Shown: positions 8,459 through 18,008, counted from the stretch's first letter. The stretch: 64,000 nucleotides of DNA from Phenylobacterium sp. (GCF_030697925.1 NZ_JAUYOJ010000007.1:1-64000); one strand, 5' to 3'. Notes: a model not told the origin generated them from the sequence alone. Numbers and translations are program-made.

Positions 8459-8647
8459 ATGGGTTCCGTCCCTGGAAATGGATCGGGCTCTGGCGGCCCG
8501 CTGATCTTGAATGGGATAGGCCGCCGGAATGCGGTTGGCGGGCGCGCCGAGTTTCCTTCGCGGCGGGCTTGGATGGCAAGCCTCGATTGCGGCGCCGGCC
8601 AATTCGGGCTTTAGGACGTCGTACAAGCGTTTGAGTGGGAGATGGTC

Positions 8648-10192
8648 ATGTCGGTGGAAGAGCTGCTCACCCAGGAGTTCGGCACGCTGGAGCAGGTGGT
8701 CCGCGAGCAGGCCAAGGAACTGGGCGCCAAGCCCGCCCTGGTCGACGCCAACCGCACGATCTCCTATGCCGAGCTGGACGAGCTGATGGACCGCATCGCC
8801 GCGGCCCTGCAGCGCGAGGGGGTCAAGACCGGCGATGTGGTCGCCGCCTGCGCCACCACCTCGGCGGAGTATGGGGCGGCCTTTTTCGGGGTTCTGCGGG
8901 CCGGAGCGATCGTCGCGCCCCTGGCCCCGTCATCCACCCCCGAGAGCCTGGTGATGATGCTCCAGGATAGCGGCGCCAAGGTCTTCTTCCTGGACGCGGG
9001 CGTGGCCAAGCAGCTCGAGGGGGTCGCCGACCAGATCACGGCCCAGCGGGTGGCCCTCGACGGCTCGTCGGCCGGCGTCGCCTTCGAGGCCTGGCTGGCG
9101 CCCAAGGGCGCGACGCCGACCCCGGTCAACGTCGATCCCGACCAGGGCTTCAACATCATCTATTCGTCGGGGACCACCGGGGCGCCCAAGGGCATCGTCC
9201 AGCCGCACCGCATGCGCTGGGGCCAGATCCGCCGCGGGGTCTATCCGGCCGACGCCGTGACCATGATCTCCACCCCGCTCTATTCGAACACCACCCTGGT
9301 CTCCTACCTGCCGACCATCTCCAACGGCGGCACGGCGGTGCTGATGCCCAAGTTCGACGCCGAGCAGTTCCTGAAGCTGGCGGAAAAGCACCGCGCCACC
9401 CACGCCATGCTGGTGCCGGTCCAGTACCGGCGGATCATGGAGCGGCCCGACTTCGACAGCTACGACCTCTCCAGCTTCAAGATGAAGTTCTCCACCAGCG
9501 CGCCCTTCTCCCCGGAGATCAAGGCCGACGTCCTGAAGCGCTGGCCGGGCGGGCTGATCGAATATTACGGCATGACCGAGGGCGGCGGCTCCTGCGGCCT
9601 GGTGGCCCACGAATATCCCGACAAGCTGCACACGGTGGGCAAGCCCCTGCCGGGCCACGACATCCGGCTGATCGACGAGGACGGCAAGGAGGTCGCCCAG
9701 GGTGAGATCGGCGAGGTGGTGGGCCGCTCCGGCGCCATGATGGTCGGCTACCACAACCAGCCGGGCAAGACCTCCGAGGCGGAATGGTGGTCCCCCGACG
9801 GCCTGCGCTTCATCCGCACCGGCGACGTCGGCCGCTTCGACGAGGACGGCTTCCTCACCCTCATGGACCGCAAGAAGGACATGATCATCTCGGGCGGGTT
9901 CAACGTCTATCCCAGCGACCTGGAGGCCGAGATCGTCAAGCACGAGGGCGTGCTCGAGGCCGCCGTCGTCGGCGTGCCCTCCGACAAATGGGGCGAGACC
10001 CCGGTCGCCTTCGTGGCCCTGAAGCCCGGCCAGTCGCTCACCGCCGAGGCGTTGAAGACCTGGGTCAACGACAAGCTGGGCAAGACCCAGCGCCTGGCCG
10101 ACCTGCAGCTGGTCGACCACCTGCCGCGCAGCCATATCGGCAAGGTGCTGAAACGCGATCTGCGCGACGCCTACAAGGGCCCAGCCTCGTGA
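8648..10192 (+). CDS. AMP-dependent acyl-CoA synthetase/ligase (second copy)
   Basis: A 514-residue ANL-family ligase. The P-loop IYSSGTTGAPKGIV, the YYGMTEGGGSC motif, and the C-terminal DRKKDMIISGGFNVYPSDLE and SHIGKVLKR (catalytic Lys) segments are intact. Two starts exist, ATG 8642 and ATG 8648. The GGGAG at 8637-8641 is better spaced for 8648. It is not a close copy of the divergent ligase, so the two likely act on different acids. The 3' end overlaps the next gene by 4 bp (GTGA), implying coupled translation. Confidence 0.92.
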   Translation: MSVEELLTQEFGTLEQVVREQAKELGAKPALVDANRTISYAELDELMDRIAAALQREGVKTGDVVAACATTSAEYGAAFFGVLRAGAIVAPLAPSSTPESLVMMLQDSGAKVFFLDAGVAKQLEGVADQITAQRVALDGSSAGVAFEAWLAPKGATPTPVNVDPDQGFNIIYSSGTTGAPKGIVQPHRMRWGQIRRGVYPADAVTMISTPLYSNTTLVSYLPTISNGGTAVLMPKFDAEQFLKLAEKHRATHAMLVPVQYRRIMERPDFDSYDLSSFKMKFSTSAPFSPEIKADVLKRWPGGLIEYYGMTEGGGSCGLVAHEYPDKLHTVGKPLPGHDIRLIDEDGKEVAQGEIGEVVGRSGAMMVGYHNQPGKTSEAEWWSPDGLRFIRTGDVGRFDEDGFLTLMDRKKDMIISGGFNVYPSDLEAEIVKHEGVLEAAVVGVPSDKWGETPVAFVALKPGQSLTAEALKTWVNDKLGKTQRLADLQLVDHLPRSHIGKVLKRDLRDAYKGPAS

Positions 10193-10662
10193 GCTCGGTC
10201 GCCGACCTCTGCGACGAGCACGAGGAGACCATCGAGGTCTGCGAGGTCCCGTTCCGCGACTTCGGCGGAAACACCGCCTTCGCCGGCCCGATCCGGACGG
10301 TCCGCTGCTATGAGGACAACAGCGTGGTGAAGGCCCTGCTGGCCGAGCCGGGCGAGGGCTGCGTCCTGGTGGTCGATGGCGGCGGCTCGCTGCGCCGGGC
10401 CCTGGTCGGCGACGTGCTGGCCGGCGACGCGGTGAAGAACGGCTGGGCCGGGATCGTGGTCTTCGGCGCCGTGCGCGACAGCGTGGTGCTCTCCACCCTC
10501 GACATCGGGATCAAGGCGCTGGGGACCATCCCCATGCGCGGGATCAAGCGCGGCGACGGGGTGGTCGACACGCCGGTGGCCTTCGGCGGCGTGGTCTTCG
10601 TGCCGGGCGACATGCTGCACGCCGACGAGGACGGGATCGCCGTGCTCGCCGCCGACGGATAG
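10189..10662 (+). CDS. rraA: RraA-family protein (RNase E regulator-like / HMG-CHA aldolase-like)
   Basis: A 157-residue RraA-fold protein. The VPFRDFGGNTAFAG, CYEDN, VVDGGGSLRRALVGD and VFGAVRDS motifs follow bacterial RraA closely. RraA proper binds and inhibits RNase E, while near relatives are class II pyruvate aldolases. The start is GTG at 10189, overlapping the ligase stop (GTGA). Its place inside a CoA-catabolism operon is compatible with either a co-transcribed RNase regulator or an aldolase; sequence likeness favours the RraA branch. Confidence 0.85.
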   Translation: MSSVADLCDEHEETIEVCEVPFRDFGGNTAFAGPIRTVRCYEDNSVVKALLAEPGEGCVLVVDGGGSLRRALVGDVLAGDAVKNGWAGIVVFGAVRDSVVLSTLDIGIKALGTIPMRGIKRGDGVVDTPVAFGGVVFVPGDMLHADEDGIAVLAADG

Positions 10663-10671
10663 GAGCCTGCC

Positions 10672-11115
10672 ATGGCCGCCCAGTTTCCCGCCCTCACCGA
10701 CGCCGATCCGGTCGGCGCGCTCAACCGCATGCAGCAGGGCTACCTGCCGGGCGAGCTCGCGATCGAGGTCCTGGAGGTCGCCCACGGCCACCTGCGCAGC
10801 CAGGTGAAGGTCGAGAAGCGGCACATGGCGCCCAACGGCTACATGCACGCCGCCAGCGTCGTGGCCCTGCTGGACACCGCCTGCGGCTATGGCTGCCGCA
10901 TGGCCCTGCCGCCGGGGTCCAGCGGCTTCACCACCATCGAGATCAAGACCAACTTCCTGGGCACCGCCAAGGAGGGCGAGACGGTGATCTGCGAGGCGAG
11001 CCTGATCCACGGCGGCCGCACCACACAGGTCTGGGACGCGGTGGCGACCAACCGCGACACCGGCAAGGTGATGGCGCTTTTCCGCTGCAGCCAGATGGTC
11101 TTGCGGCCCAACTGA
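10672..11115 (+). CDS. Hotdog-fold PaaI-type thioesterase
   Basis: A 147-residue hotdog-fold protein. It has the HMAPNGYMHAASVVALLDTACGYG core of PaaI/YbgC-like acyl-CoA thioesterases and the TTIEIKTNFLGTAKEGE beta segment. It follows the RraA-family gene by 9 bp in the same operon. It probably hydrolyses stalled or end-product acyl-CoA thioesters and recycles CoA. Length matches the family. Confidence 0.9.
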   Translation: MAAQFPALTDADPVGALNRMQQGYLPGELAIEVLEVAHGHLRSQVKVEKRHMAPNGYMHAASVVALLDTACGYGCRMALPPGSSGFTTIEIKTNFLGTAKEGETVICEASLIHGGRTTQVWDAVATNRDTGKVMALFRCSQMVLRPN

Positions 11116-11178
11116 GGGGCGCCAAAACGCCCGCTTGATCTGGCGGGGCCGGATGAGTAGGTTCCGCGCCTCGCTCAG

Positions 11179-11200
11179 CGGGCCCTTTCAACGGGGCCCG
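11179..11200. terminator. GC hairpin between thioesterase gene and tRNA
   Basis: CGGGCCC and GGGCCCG arms separated by 8 bases form a stable stem 12 bp before the tRNA. No T-tract follows, so it may be a weak or Rho-assisted terminator of the catabolic operon rather than a canonical intrinsic one. Confidence 0.3.
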
Positions 11201-11211
11201 ATGTCGTCTCT

Positions 11212-11303
<92 letters not shown>

Positions 11304-11480
11304 CTCGGAAATGTCCAATAAAAACAATCTAATGATCCGCTTGGGCGCGCCCATGTTGCACACTGTGTGTCACAGAGCGTTTCACCGTGTCGGTTTTGCG
11401 GAAGCGCCACCAAACTAGGCTAGCTTGTTGGCGTGCTGCCCTTGGCATTCGATCAGGGGGCATCAACGAGCAAGAGCCCT

Positions 11481-13355
11481 ATGACTGATGAGGCCGAAGC
11501 CACGCCCGAGCCGAAATTAGCTCCTCCGTCTGGGCTCAAGTTCGCTGCCATTCGAGTTTCCAATTTTCGGGGTTTGGCATTTGTCGAGGTCGAACTCGAC
11601 CAAGTGACGGTGATCCTTGGCGCAAACAATGCGGGCAAGAGCAGCTTTCTTGACGCGATTTGCGCGGCGGTCGGCGCTCAACGGCGGGCGTTCGGGAAGG
11701 ACGACATTCACTTGGCGGGCGGCGAGGTGGACGTCCCGAGAGAGCGAAAGGCGATAGTCGATCTGCTCATTCGTCCGACCGATGACGTGGGCGGTGTGAT
11801 CGCCGCCTTTCCTCAGGGGTCCTATTGGACCGAGCTTTTCGCCACCGGAATTTCTCAGGACGACGACTTCGCAGATTTTGTCGCGATCCGAGCAACGATC
11901 GCCTGGAGCATGGCGAGCGGTGAATATCGGATCGAGCGCAAGTTTCTGAGGGACTGGCTTGAGGCTGCGAACTTTGCGAATGCCGAGGAAAAGGAACGGG
12001 TGTCGGCACACCAGCTAGAGCCGATAGCGCTTCACTATATCGACGCTAAGCGAGACATGGATGAAGACCTACGCACTCGAGCGTCTTTCTGGCGTCGGTT
12101 GACGGACGACCTCGGCCTTGAGCAGGAGGCCGTTGCCGAAGCGGAAAGGCTGTTGAGCGATCTCAATCAACAGCTAGTCGGTGGAAGTGCTGTGCTGAAG
12201 CACGTGGGCGGGCACCTCAGCGGGCTTAAGGGCGTGCTGGCGGGTGAGAACGCGACCGTCGACATATCCCCCGTGGCGCGTCGTCTAAGAGATCTATCCA
12301 AGGGATTGGACGTGAGCATTTCAGGTGCCGGCGACCTTTCCTTTCCGCTAGCTCGGCACGGAATGGGCACCCGCAGCCTAGCCTCCCTGCTCGTCTTCCA
12401 AGCGTTCGCGAGTTGGCGCTCGGAACAAGCGAAGCAGGACCACAATTTGGTGCATACGTTTCTGGCATTGGAGGAGCCGGAGGCACACCTCCATCCGCAC
12501 GCCCAGCGATCTCTATACAGCCAGGTTCAGGCGATGCCGGCCCAGGTCGTTGTGAGTACGCACTCACCGTACTTCGCCAGCCAAGCGAAGATCGGGCAGC
12601 TTCGTCTTTTCCGGAAGGAGGGGGTCGAGAGCAAAGTATGCCGCCTCGATGTGTCCGAAATATCCGCCGACGAAGTTCGAAAACTCGAGCAGAGGATCAT
12701 GCTGACGCGGGGCGATTTGCTGTTCTCCAGTGGGATCCTCCTATTCGAAGGAGAGACGGAAGAATGCTCTTTGCCGGTGCTCGCCGAGCGGCACTGGGGA
12801 AGCTCCATACATGAACTCGGCTTAAGCTTCGTTCCAGTGAGTGGGACCGACTATTTCCCGTTCGTCTGGCTCGCGAAAAGCCTAGGCATTCCCTGGTTCA
12901 TTCTATCGGACGCCGAAGAGCAGCCTCTCAAGACACTGAACAAATGCCTGGAGAAGGTCGGGCTCGGTGCCCACACCGATTGCGACAATGTCGTCACGAT
13001 GGAGCTTGGAAACGACTTTGAAGCGCAGTTGGTCGCGGACGGATATCAGACGGAGATCGAAGCGGCGTTCAACGAACTTCACCAAAATGCGGACTACATC
13101 ACTGCGCACGCTGCTGCTCAGCAGGGGCAGCCGATGAAGAAGGGAGAAGGCAAGAAGGATTTCAAAGGCGAGGGCGGACGTGACCTCGCTATCCTCGATG
13201 CCATGCGAGCGCAGAAGACACGTATGGCGGTTCCAATAGCTACCCACATCGCGAGTATCAAAGACAACGGCCGAAGCCCACCAAAGCACGTCCGTTTGGT
13301 CTTCGACGCGATCTCGACAAAGCTTGGATGGTCAACCGGAACGCCGACGCAATGA
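11481..13355 (+). CDS. gajA: OLD-family ATPase/TOPRIM nuclease (Gabija GajA-like)
   Basis: A 624-residue class 2 OLD protein. The N-terminal ABC-type ATPase has Walker A GANNAGKSS (residues 47-55), a GAGDLSFPLARHGMGTRS signature-like stretch, and Walker B LALEEPEAHLHPHAQ near 328. The C-terminal TOPRIM domain begins with FEGETEE (metal-binding Glu, about 423), followed by ILSDAEEQ near 476 and a Lys-rich region with K/R before the C-terminus. The ATG at 11481 is preferred over an upstream GTG at 11433. Its stop overlaps the helicase start (ATGA). OLD + UvrD pairing defines Gabija, which degrades phage DNA when nucleotides fall; both proteins are somewhat longer than the type members. Confidence 0.85.
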   Translation: MTDEAEATPEPKLAPPSGLKFAAIRVSNFRGLAFVEVELDQVTVILGANNAGKSSFLDAICAAVGAQRRAFGKDDIHLAGGEVDVPRERKAIVDLLIRPTDDVGGVIAAFPQGSYWTELFATGISQDDDFADFVAIRATIAWSMASGEYRIERKFLRDWLEAANFANAEEKERVSAHQLEPIALHYIDAKRDMDEDLRTRASFWRRLTDDLGLEQEAVAEAERLLSDLNQQLVGGSAVLKHVGGHLSGLKGVLAGENATVDISPVARRLRDLSKGLDVSISGAGDLSFPLARHGMGTRSLASLLVFQAFASWRSEQAKQDHNLVHTFLALEEPEAHLHPHAQRSLYSQVQAMPAQVVVSTHSPYFASQAKIGQLRLFRKEGVESKVCRLDVSEISADEVRKLEQRIMLTRGDLLFSSGILLFEGETEECSLPVLAERHWGSSIHELGLSFVPVSGTDYFPFVWLAKSLGIPWFILSDAEEQPLKTLNKCLEKVGLGAHTDCDNVVTMELGNDFEAQLVADGYQTEIEAAFNELHQNADYITAHAAAQQGQPMKKGEGKKDFKGEGGRDLAILDAMRAQKTRMAVPIATHIASIKDNGRSPPKHVRLVFDAISTKLGWSTGTPTQ

Positions 13356-15208
13356 AGCTCTCCCTCTCGACAAGACAGCAGGAAGTGGTGAGTCACGACC
13401 AAGGCGCGATCTTGGTTGTCGCGGGCCCCGGTTCCGGAAAGACCCGAGTGCTAACGGAACGGGTGCGGACCTTGCTTGAAAAGCCGCATGCCCATTTCAA
13501 GGTGCTCGCACTCACCTTCAGCAACAAGGCCGCCAACGAAATGGCGGAGCGTTTGGAAGGGCTCGGGGAGCAAAAGCAACGAGCGACCGTGAGTACGCTT
13601 CACGGGTTTTGCCTTGAGCTATTGGCTGACAGGGGCAAAGCAATCGGAGTCAGCGGTCAGCCACAGATTTTTGAGCGGGCGCAAGATCGCCGTCAGGTCT
13701 TAATGCTTGCCGTGAATGACGATCCTTGGCTGGCGGGGGAGCTAAGAGAGGCTGGGTCGACGAAGGACCAAAATCTGCGGCTGGGCGATTGGTTGCAGGA
13801 AATCTCCCGCATCAAGACCCACCCTCTCACCGGCGCTCCCGAAACCGGAAGCTTCGAGGAACGCCTGCTTGATGCATACAACGCAGGACTGGCCGCCTCA
13901 GGCGCATATGATTTTGATGACCTGCTCGTGCTCGGCTATCGGCTTCTAACAGAAGCTCCACAGGTCGCCGATCTGTATCGCCGCATCTACAATTACGTTT
14001 GCGTGGACGAAGCCCAAGACCTCAATGAAGCGCAATACGCCGTAATCACTGCGCTTTGCGGAGACAGTTTTCGCAATGTCATGATGGTGGGCGATCCGAA
14101 GCAATCAATCTACGGCTTCAACACTTCGAGCCCTCGTTTCATGGAGGAATTCGCCCGAGACTTCGCAGCCAAGCGCGTCGAGCTGACGGAAAACTTCAGA
14201 TCGTCGCAGATGGTTGTCCGGGCCGCACGCCAGTTGATCCCGAGCTATTCCGTCGAGGGTCAGCTCCCGATCACGGGTTGGGTACGAGTGATGGTCGGCA
14301 ACAACGAAGAGCACGAGGCCAATCTTGTTGTGGACGAGATTGAGCGGCTTCTCCGTGAAGGTCACCCCGATATCGAGGGTGAATTCATCCTCTCAAAATG
14401 CGCCGTGTTGGGCCGAAATCGGTATTGCATCGCTGCAGTCGAGAGCGAACTTAAGAAGCGCGGGATGAAATTCTTCCGACGTCTCTCTGCTGCTCATGAG
14501 TACGAGTCGGATTTGATCCAGCAATTCCTCTTGGGCCTGCGGCTGATCGCCAATCCAGCGGATCGCTTCCACCTGAACGCGCTGCTCAAGGCTTGGGGTG
14601 CATCAGCCGACTCCGCTCCGGTGTGCGCGGCTGGCGTTGACGTGATTGACGCTCTTCGAACAGTCGCACCGGCAGACGGACAGATAGATGGTACTGCAGT
14701 CATCGACGCGCTGGAGGCGATCGTTAGCGGCAGCCAAGCGATCAGGTTGCCGCTCGCCCTGTCGCTTCTGAAGCGTCATGCCGATGGGTTCGATGAGGAA
14801 GCTCGGAGGTACGTCTACAGCGATGCCGAGATCATCGGAGGAGAGTGGGATCAGTATCTTCGGAACAAGCCCTCAGCGGCGTCGCTAGGCGGCTTTCTGA
14901 GCCATATGGCACTGGGCTCGACACAGCAGCCAAATGCCGACGGCGTGGCGTTGATGACGGTCCACGCCTCGAAGGGACTCGAGTTCGATGTGGTTTTCGT
15001 GGCGGGTCTCGCTGAAGGAATTTTTCCGGACTATCGCGCGCGGCACCCACAGGCGCTGACTGAAGAGCTGAGAAATGCGTTTGTTGCGGCGACCCGCTCA
15101 AAGCGCCTGCTCTACCTCACCTATCCGAAGCTTCGCATGATGCCGTGGGGAGACACACGAGCGACGGTCGAGTCGCGCTTTCTTCATCTCATGCAAAGTG
15201 TCGGATAG
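13352..15208 (+). CDS. gajB: UvrD/Rep-like superfamily 1A helicase (Gabija GajB-like)
   Basis: A 618-residue SF1A helicase with all motifs in order: Q-motif LSTRQQEVV, Walker A GPGSGKTRVL, Ia TFSNKAANEMAERL, II VDEAQDLNEAQ, III MVGDPKQSIYGF, V MTVHASKGLEFDVVF and VI FVAATRSKRLLYL. The ATG at 13352 overlaps the GajA-like stop by 4 bp, so the two are translationally coupled, as in Gabija operons. It probably senses or feeds DNA ends to the OLD nuclease. It is longer than the type GajB, so functional equivalence is inferred, not shown. Confidence 0.85.
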   Translation: MKLSLSTRQQEVVSHDQGAILVVAGPGSGKTRVLTERVRTLLEKPHAHFKVLALTFSNKAANEMAERLEGLGEQKQRATVSTLHGFCLELLADRGKAIGVSGQPQIFERAQDRRQVLMLAVNDDPWLAGELREAGSTKDQNLRLGDWLQEISRIKTHPLTGAPETGSFEERLLDAYNAGLAASGAYDFDDLLVLGYRLLTEAPQVADLYRRIYNYVCVDEAQDLNEAQYAVITALCGDSFRNVMMVGDPKQSIYGFNTSSPRFMEEFARDFAAKRVELTENFRSSQMVVRAARQLIPSYSVEGQLPITGWVRVMVGNNEEHEANLVVDEIERLLREGHPDIEGEFILSKCAVLGRNRYCIAAVESELKKRGMKFFRRLSAAHEYESDLIQQFLLGLRLIANPADRFHLNALLKAWGASADSAPVCAAGVDVIDALRTVAPADGQIDGTAVIDALEAIVSGSQAIRLPLALSLLKRHADGFDEEARRYVYSDAEIIGGEWDQYLRNKPSAASLGGFLSHMALGSTQQPNADGVALMTVHASKGLEFDVVFVAGLAEGIFPDYRARHPQALTEELRNAFVAATRSKRLLYLTYPKLRMMPWGDTRATVESRFLHLMQSVG

Positions 15209-15258
15209 CGGAAGATTACGGGAGCCTCGACGCCAAAGACCGGCGAACTCAGCGAGGC

Positions 15259-16026
15259 TTAGGTGGTCGCCTTAGCGGCTTGAGCCGCTAGTTTTTGTAA
15301 CTGCTGCTGGACAGCTTTTCCGATCTTCCACGGATGCTTTCGCCAGTAGCTATAGAACTCCGCTTGCGTCGCGAAATCGCCCGTCTCATTCCGAAGGCGA
15401 TCTATCTCCTGCACTGCTCCGAGGTACTCGCGTGTGGTGGAGCTTCTATGCCGGGAGCCAATCTTCCAAGGCTCGGCCACAACCAGTTCGAAGTCGCGCA
15501 CTCGAGTGGCAGATGCCGGATCGAGCGTGTAGAGCGCGATTATGTCGATGTGGCCTTTGTAATCAGCAAACGGACGAAACGTTCCCGCCCAGTGGATGGT
15601 CGGGTGCAAGAAGAACGTGTTTCCGGTGTAGAGCGTAATGCGGCTATCTGTGCGACCCGTCGGCAGGCCCTTTTTGTTGGTGGCGCGACGCGCGACTTTG
15701 ACGTCGATGGCGAAGTGATCCGCCCCCACCCGTAGCTCTATGTCCGGGTATCCGCGCTCAGTGCCGCGAGTTAGCTCGATGCGCGCCTTCCCCTGAAGCT
15801 GGTCAATTACAAAATCCACCACCGCAACTTCCACCACATTGGCAAGCGCAGCCGGCTCTTTCGGGAGCGGGAGGAAATGCCCACCGTCCATAAGTTGGGC
15901 TTCGAGGTCGGCCTCATCTTCCGCGACCAGGGGCCAGGGGTGGTCACCGCTTTTCTTGAAAATGGCAACCGGCTCAAAGACGTAGTTGGCGCAGCACTTC
16001 CGAAGAAGCTGGATGGCGGTGTCCAT
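15259..16026 (-). CDS. EcoRV-like type II restriction endonuclease
   Basis: A 255-residue protein with a PD-(D/E)xK core in EcoRV form: GYPDIEL (P94-D95) and FAIDVK (D108, K110), corresponding to EcoRV D74/D90/K92. Downstream, RITLYTGNTFFLHP, a PFADYKGHIDIIALYT stretch, and a final DFATQAEFYSYWRKHP segment resemble EcoRV blocks in the same order. Length (EcoRV is about 245 residues) also fits. It is divergent from the C5-cytosine methyltransferase with a 71-bp shared promoter region. EcoRV itself is paired with an adenine methylase, so the recognition site here is probably different. It cleaves unmodified invading DNA. Confidence 0.72.
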   Translation of the reverse strand: MDTAIQLLRKCCANYVFEPVAIFKKSGDHPWPLVAEDEADLEAQLMDGGHFLPLPKEPAALANVVEVAVVDFVIDQLQGKARIELTRGTERGYPDIELRVGADHFAIDVKVARRATNKKGLPTGRTDSRITLYTGNTFFLHPTIHWAGTFRPFADYKGHIDIIALYTLDPASATRVRDFELVVAEPWKIGSRHRSSTTREYLGAVQEIDRLRNETGDFATQAEFYSYWRKHPWKIGKAVQQQLQKLAAQAAKATT

Positions 16027-16097
16027 AAGCTAGTCGTTTCCCCGAGGCGGCGAACTGACCCTTTGCCGCCGAGCGTGTCGCCCTTAAGTTCTCGAAC

Positions 16098-17318
16098 ATG
16101 AGCACGAGTCGTCCGCCACGCGCCATTAGCCTCTTCACTGGAGTGGGAGGACTGGATTTCGGCTTTGAGGCGGCGGGCTTCGAGACCGCGGTGGCTATCG
16201 AGTGGGATCGAATTGCCTGCGAAACGCTGCGCCTAAACAGATCGTGGCCGGTTCTCGAAGGCGATATCCATCAGATCACTTCGGAGGAAATCCTCAGAGC
16301 AGGTGGGTTAAAGGCGGGCGAGGCGGATATCTTGATCGGTGGCCCGCCGTGCCAGCCCTTCTCCAAGTCTGGCTATTGGGTAGCCGGCGATGCGCGCCGA
16401 TTGGATGATCCGCGAGCGTCGACGCTCCATGCGTATTTGCGCGTCGTAGAGGACACTCTGCCTAAGTCGTTTCTCCTAGAGAACGTTCATGGGCTGGCAT
16501 TCAAAGGAAAGGACGAGGGGTTGCAGTTCCTGCTGGCAGGAATTGCGGACATCAACCGCCGAACCGGCGCGAACTACGTGGTGACGTGGGCGAAACTCAA
16601 TGCTGCTGACTACGGCGTGCCGCAAATGCGTGAGCGAGTTTTTCTCGTCGGATCGCGTGAGGGCGTCGAATTCAAGTTTCCCACGCCAACGCATTTCTCT
16701 GTGCCGAGCGGCGGTCAGGAGCCATGGCGCACTGCATGGGACGCCATTGGAGACCTGGCGGCCTCACCGAACGAGGCCGGATTGGCGATGGGAGGGCGTT
16801 GGGCAGAATTGCTTCCCAGCATTCCGGAAGGCGAAAACTACCTCTGGCACACATCGCGCGGAGGGGGAGTGCCGCTCTTCGGCTGGCGGACTCGGTATTG
16901 GAGTTTTCTCCTAAAACTGGCGAAAGACCGCCCTTCATGGACCATCCAAGCCCAACCTGGCTCCGCGATTGGTCCGTTCCATTGGTCGAACCGACGGCTA
17001 TCCACGCTTGAGCTGTGCCGCCTCCAGACGTTCCCTCCGGAGCTTCAATTCAATTGCGGGCGAGCCAACGTTCAGAAGCTGTTAGGCAACGCTGTGCCCT
17101 CGCTGCTAGCTGAGGTCATGGCCCGACAGATAAAGGCGCAGCTATTGGAGCGCCCGGTCACGGGCGCTCTCAAACTGATCCCACCCAAGCGCAAAGCGGC
17201 ATTCAATCGAGAGCCCACCTCAGGAGTTGCGGCGAAGTACATGCATCTCGTTGGCGATCACGCTGAACACCCAGGCGAAGGCATGGGAAATCGAGCGCGT
17301 GCACGCCGGGCAGCATAA
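16098..17318 (+). CDS. DNA (cytosine-5) methyltransferase, restriction-modification partner
   Basis: A 406-residue C5 methyltransferase. Motif I is SLFTGVGGLDFG, motif IV GGPPCQPFS with nucleophile Cys85, motif VI ENVHGL, motif VIII YGVPQMRERVF, and IX/X LCRLQTFPPEL and VQKLLGNAVPS. The target-recognition region lies between VIII and IX. It is divergent from the EcoRV-like endonuclease and would protect host DNA by methylating the same site. A C-terminal tail of about 40 residues beyond motif X is basic and unconserved-looking. Regulation may come from the short shared intergenic region. Confidence 0.92.
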   Translation: MSTSRPPRAISLFTGVGGLDFGFEAAGFETAVAIEWDRIACETLRLNRSWPVLEGDIHQITSEEILRAGGLKAGEADILIGGPPCQPFSKSGYWVAGDARRLDDPRASTLHAYLRVVEDTLPKSFLLENVHGLAFKGKDEGLQFLLAGIADINRRTGANYVVTWAKLNAADYGVPQMRERVFLVGSREGVEFKFPTPTHFSVPSGGQEPWRTAWDAIGDLAASPNEAGLAMGGRWAELLPSIPEGENYLWHTSRGGGVPLFGWRTRYWSFLLKLAKDRPSWTIQAQPGSAIGPFHWSNRRLSTLELCRLQTFPPELQFNCGRANVQKLLGNAVPSLLAEVMARQIKAQLLERPVTGALKLIPPKRKAAFNREPTSGVAAKYMHLVGDHAEHPGEGMGNRARARRAA

Positions 17319-17327
17319 CTCGTCGGC

Positions 17328-18008
17328 CTAGAGTGCAGTCGTGCGTAAGGCGATCCTGCGAACTTGACCGGCACTCCAGGCACCTCCGCGTGGAGCGGCG
17401 ATTGCGCGTTCGTTGAGGGCTTTCGCGATCCCGCTCTGAGTCGTCACTCCAGCGGCGTTCAGATCGGCAATGACTTGGGCGATTTCCTGGGCGCGCCGGG
17501 AAGCTTGGGTTGATCTGATGTTTGCTGAACGCTTCCGCCCTTCCTCTCCGTACAGTTCGATGCGGTGGGTGCCGCGCCGACCGCCAAGCTTGACGCCGCG
17601 CTCTCTTGCGGCGCTCAGCGCCGCCCGCGTGCGCTGGGCGATCATTTCTCGTTCCTGCTCCGCCATCGCCGCCATGATGTGGATCATGAACCGGTTGGCC
17701 TGAGGCATATCAACGGCTCGGAACTCAGTCCCATCCTCCATGAGACGCGACAGGAACGCCACGCTGCGACTAAGGCGATCCAACTTGGCTATGAGGAGCG
17801 TCGCGCCGCTTAGACGGCATTCTCTAAGCGCTCCTTCGAGCGCAGGACGGTCAGCGCGCTTTCCACTCTCGATTTCCTCGTACTCGGCGACCAATTGTCC
17901 ATCGGCGACGAAGCGACGAACTGCCTCCCGTTGCGCGTCCAAGCCCAGTCCGCTCAGGCCCTGGCGTTTGGTACTTACTCGATAATAGGCCACGAACTTT
18001 TCAGGCAT
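17328..18008 (-). CDS. Small serine recombinase (resolvase/invertase family)
   Basis: A 226-residue serine recombinase. The catalytic Ser12 lies in YYRVSTKRQ, followed by the LIAKLDRLSRSVAFLS and MAEQEREMIAQRTRAAL motifs of the resolvase domain (1-140). A C-terminal helix-turn-helix (GIAKALNERAIAAPRGGAWSA in part) would bind DNA. It is convergent with the methyltransferase, 9 bp apart. No inverted crossover sites were recognised next to it, so whether it resolves, inverts or is a passenger is unclear. Confidence 0.9.
   Translation of the reverse strand: MPEKFVAYYRVSTKRQGLSGLGLDAQREAVRRFVADGQLVAEYEEIESGKRADRPALEGALRECRLSGATLLIAKLDRLSRSVAFLSRLMEDGTEFRAVDMPQANRFMIHIMAAMAEQEREMIAQRTRAALSAARERGVKLGGRRGTHRIELYGEEGRKRSANIRSTQASRRAQEIAQVIADLNAAGVTTQSGIAKALNERAIAAPRGGAWSAGQVRRIALRTTAL

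Noticed and set aside
7121-8614. A 497-codon open frame opposite the CoA ligase
   Set aside because: Mirror frame of a confidently assigned ligase; composition is typical of GC-rich antisense frames.
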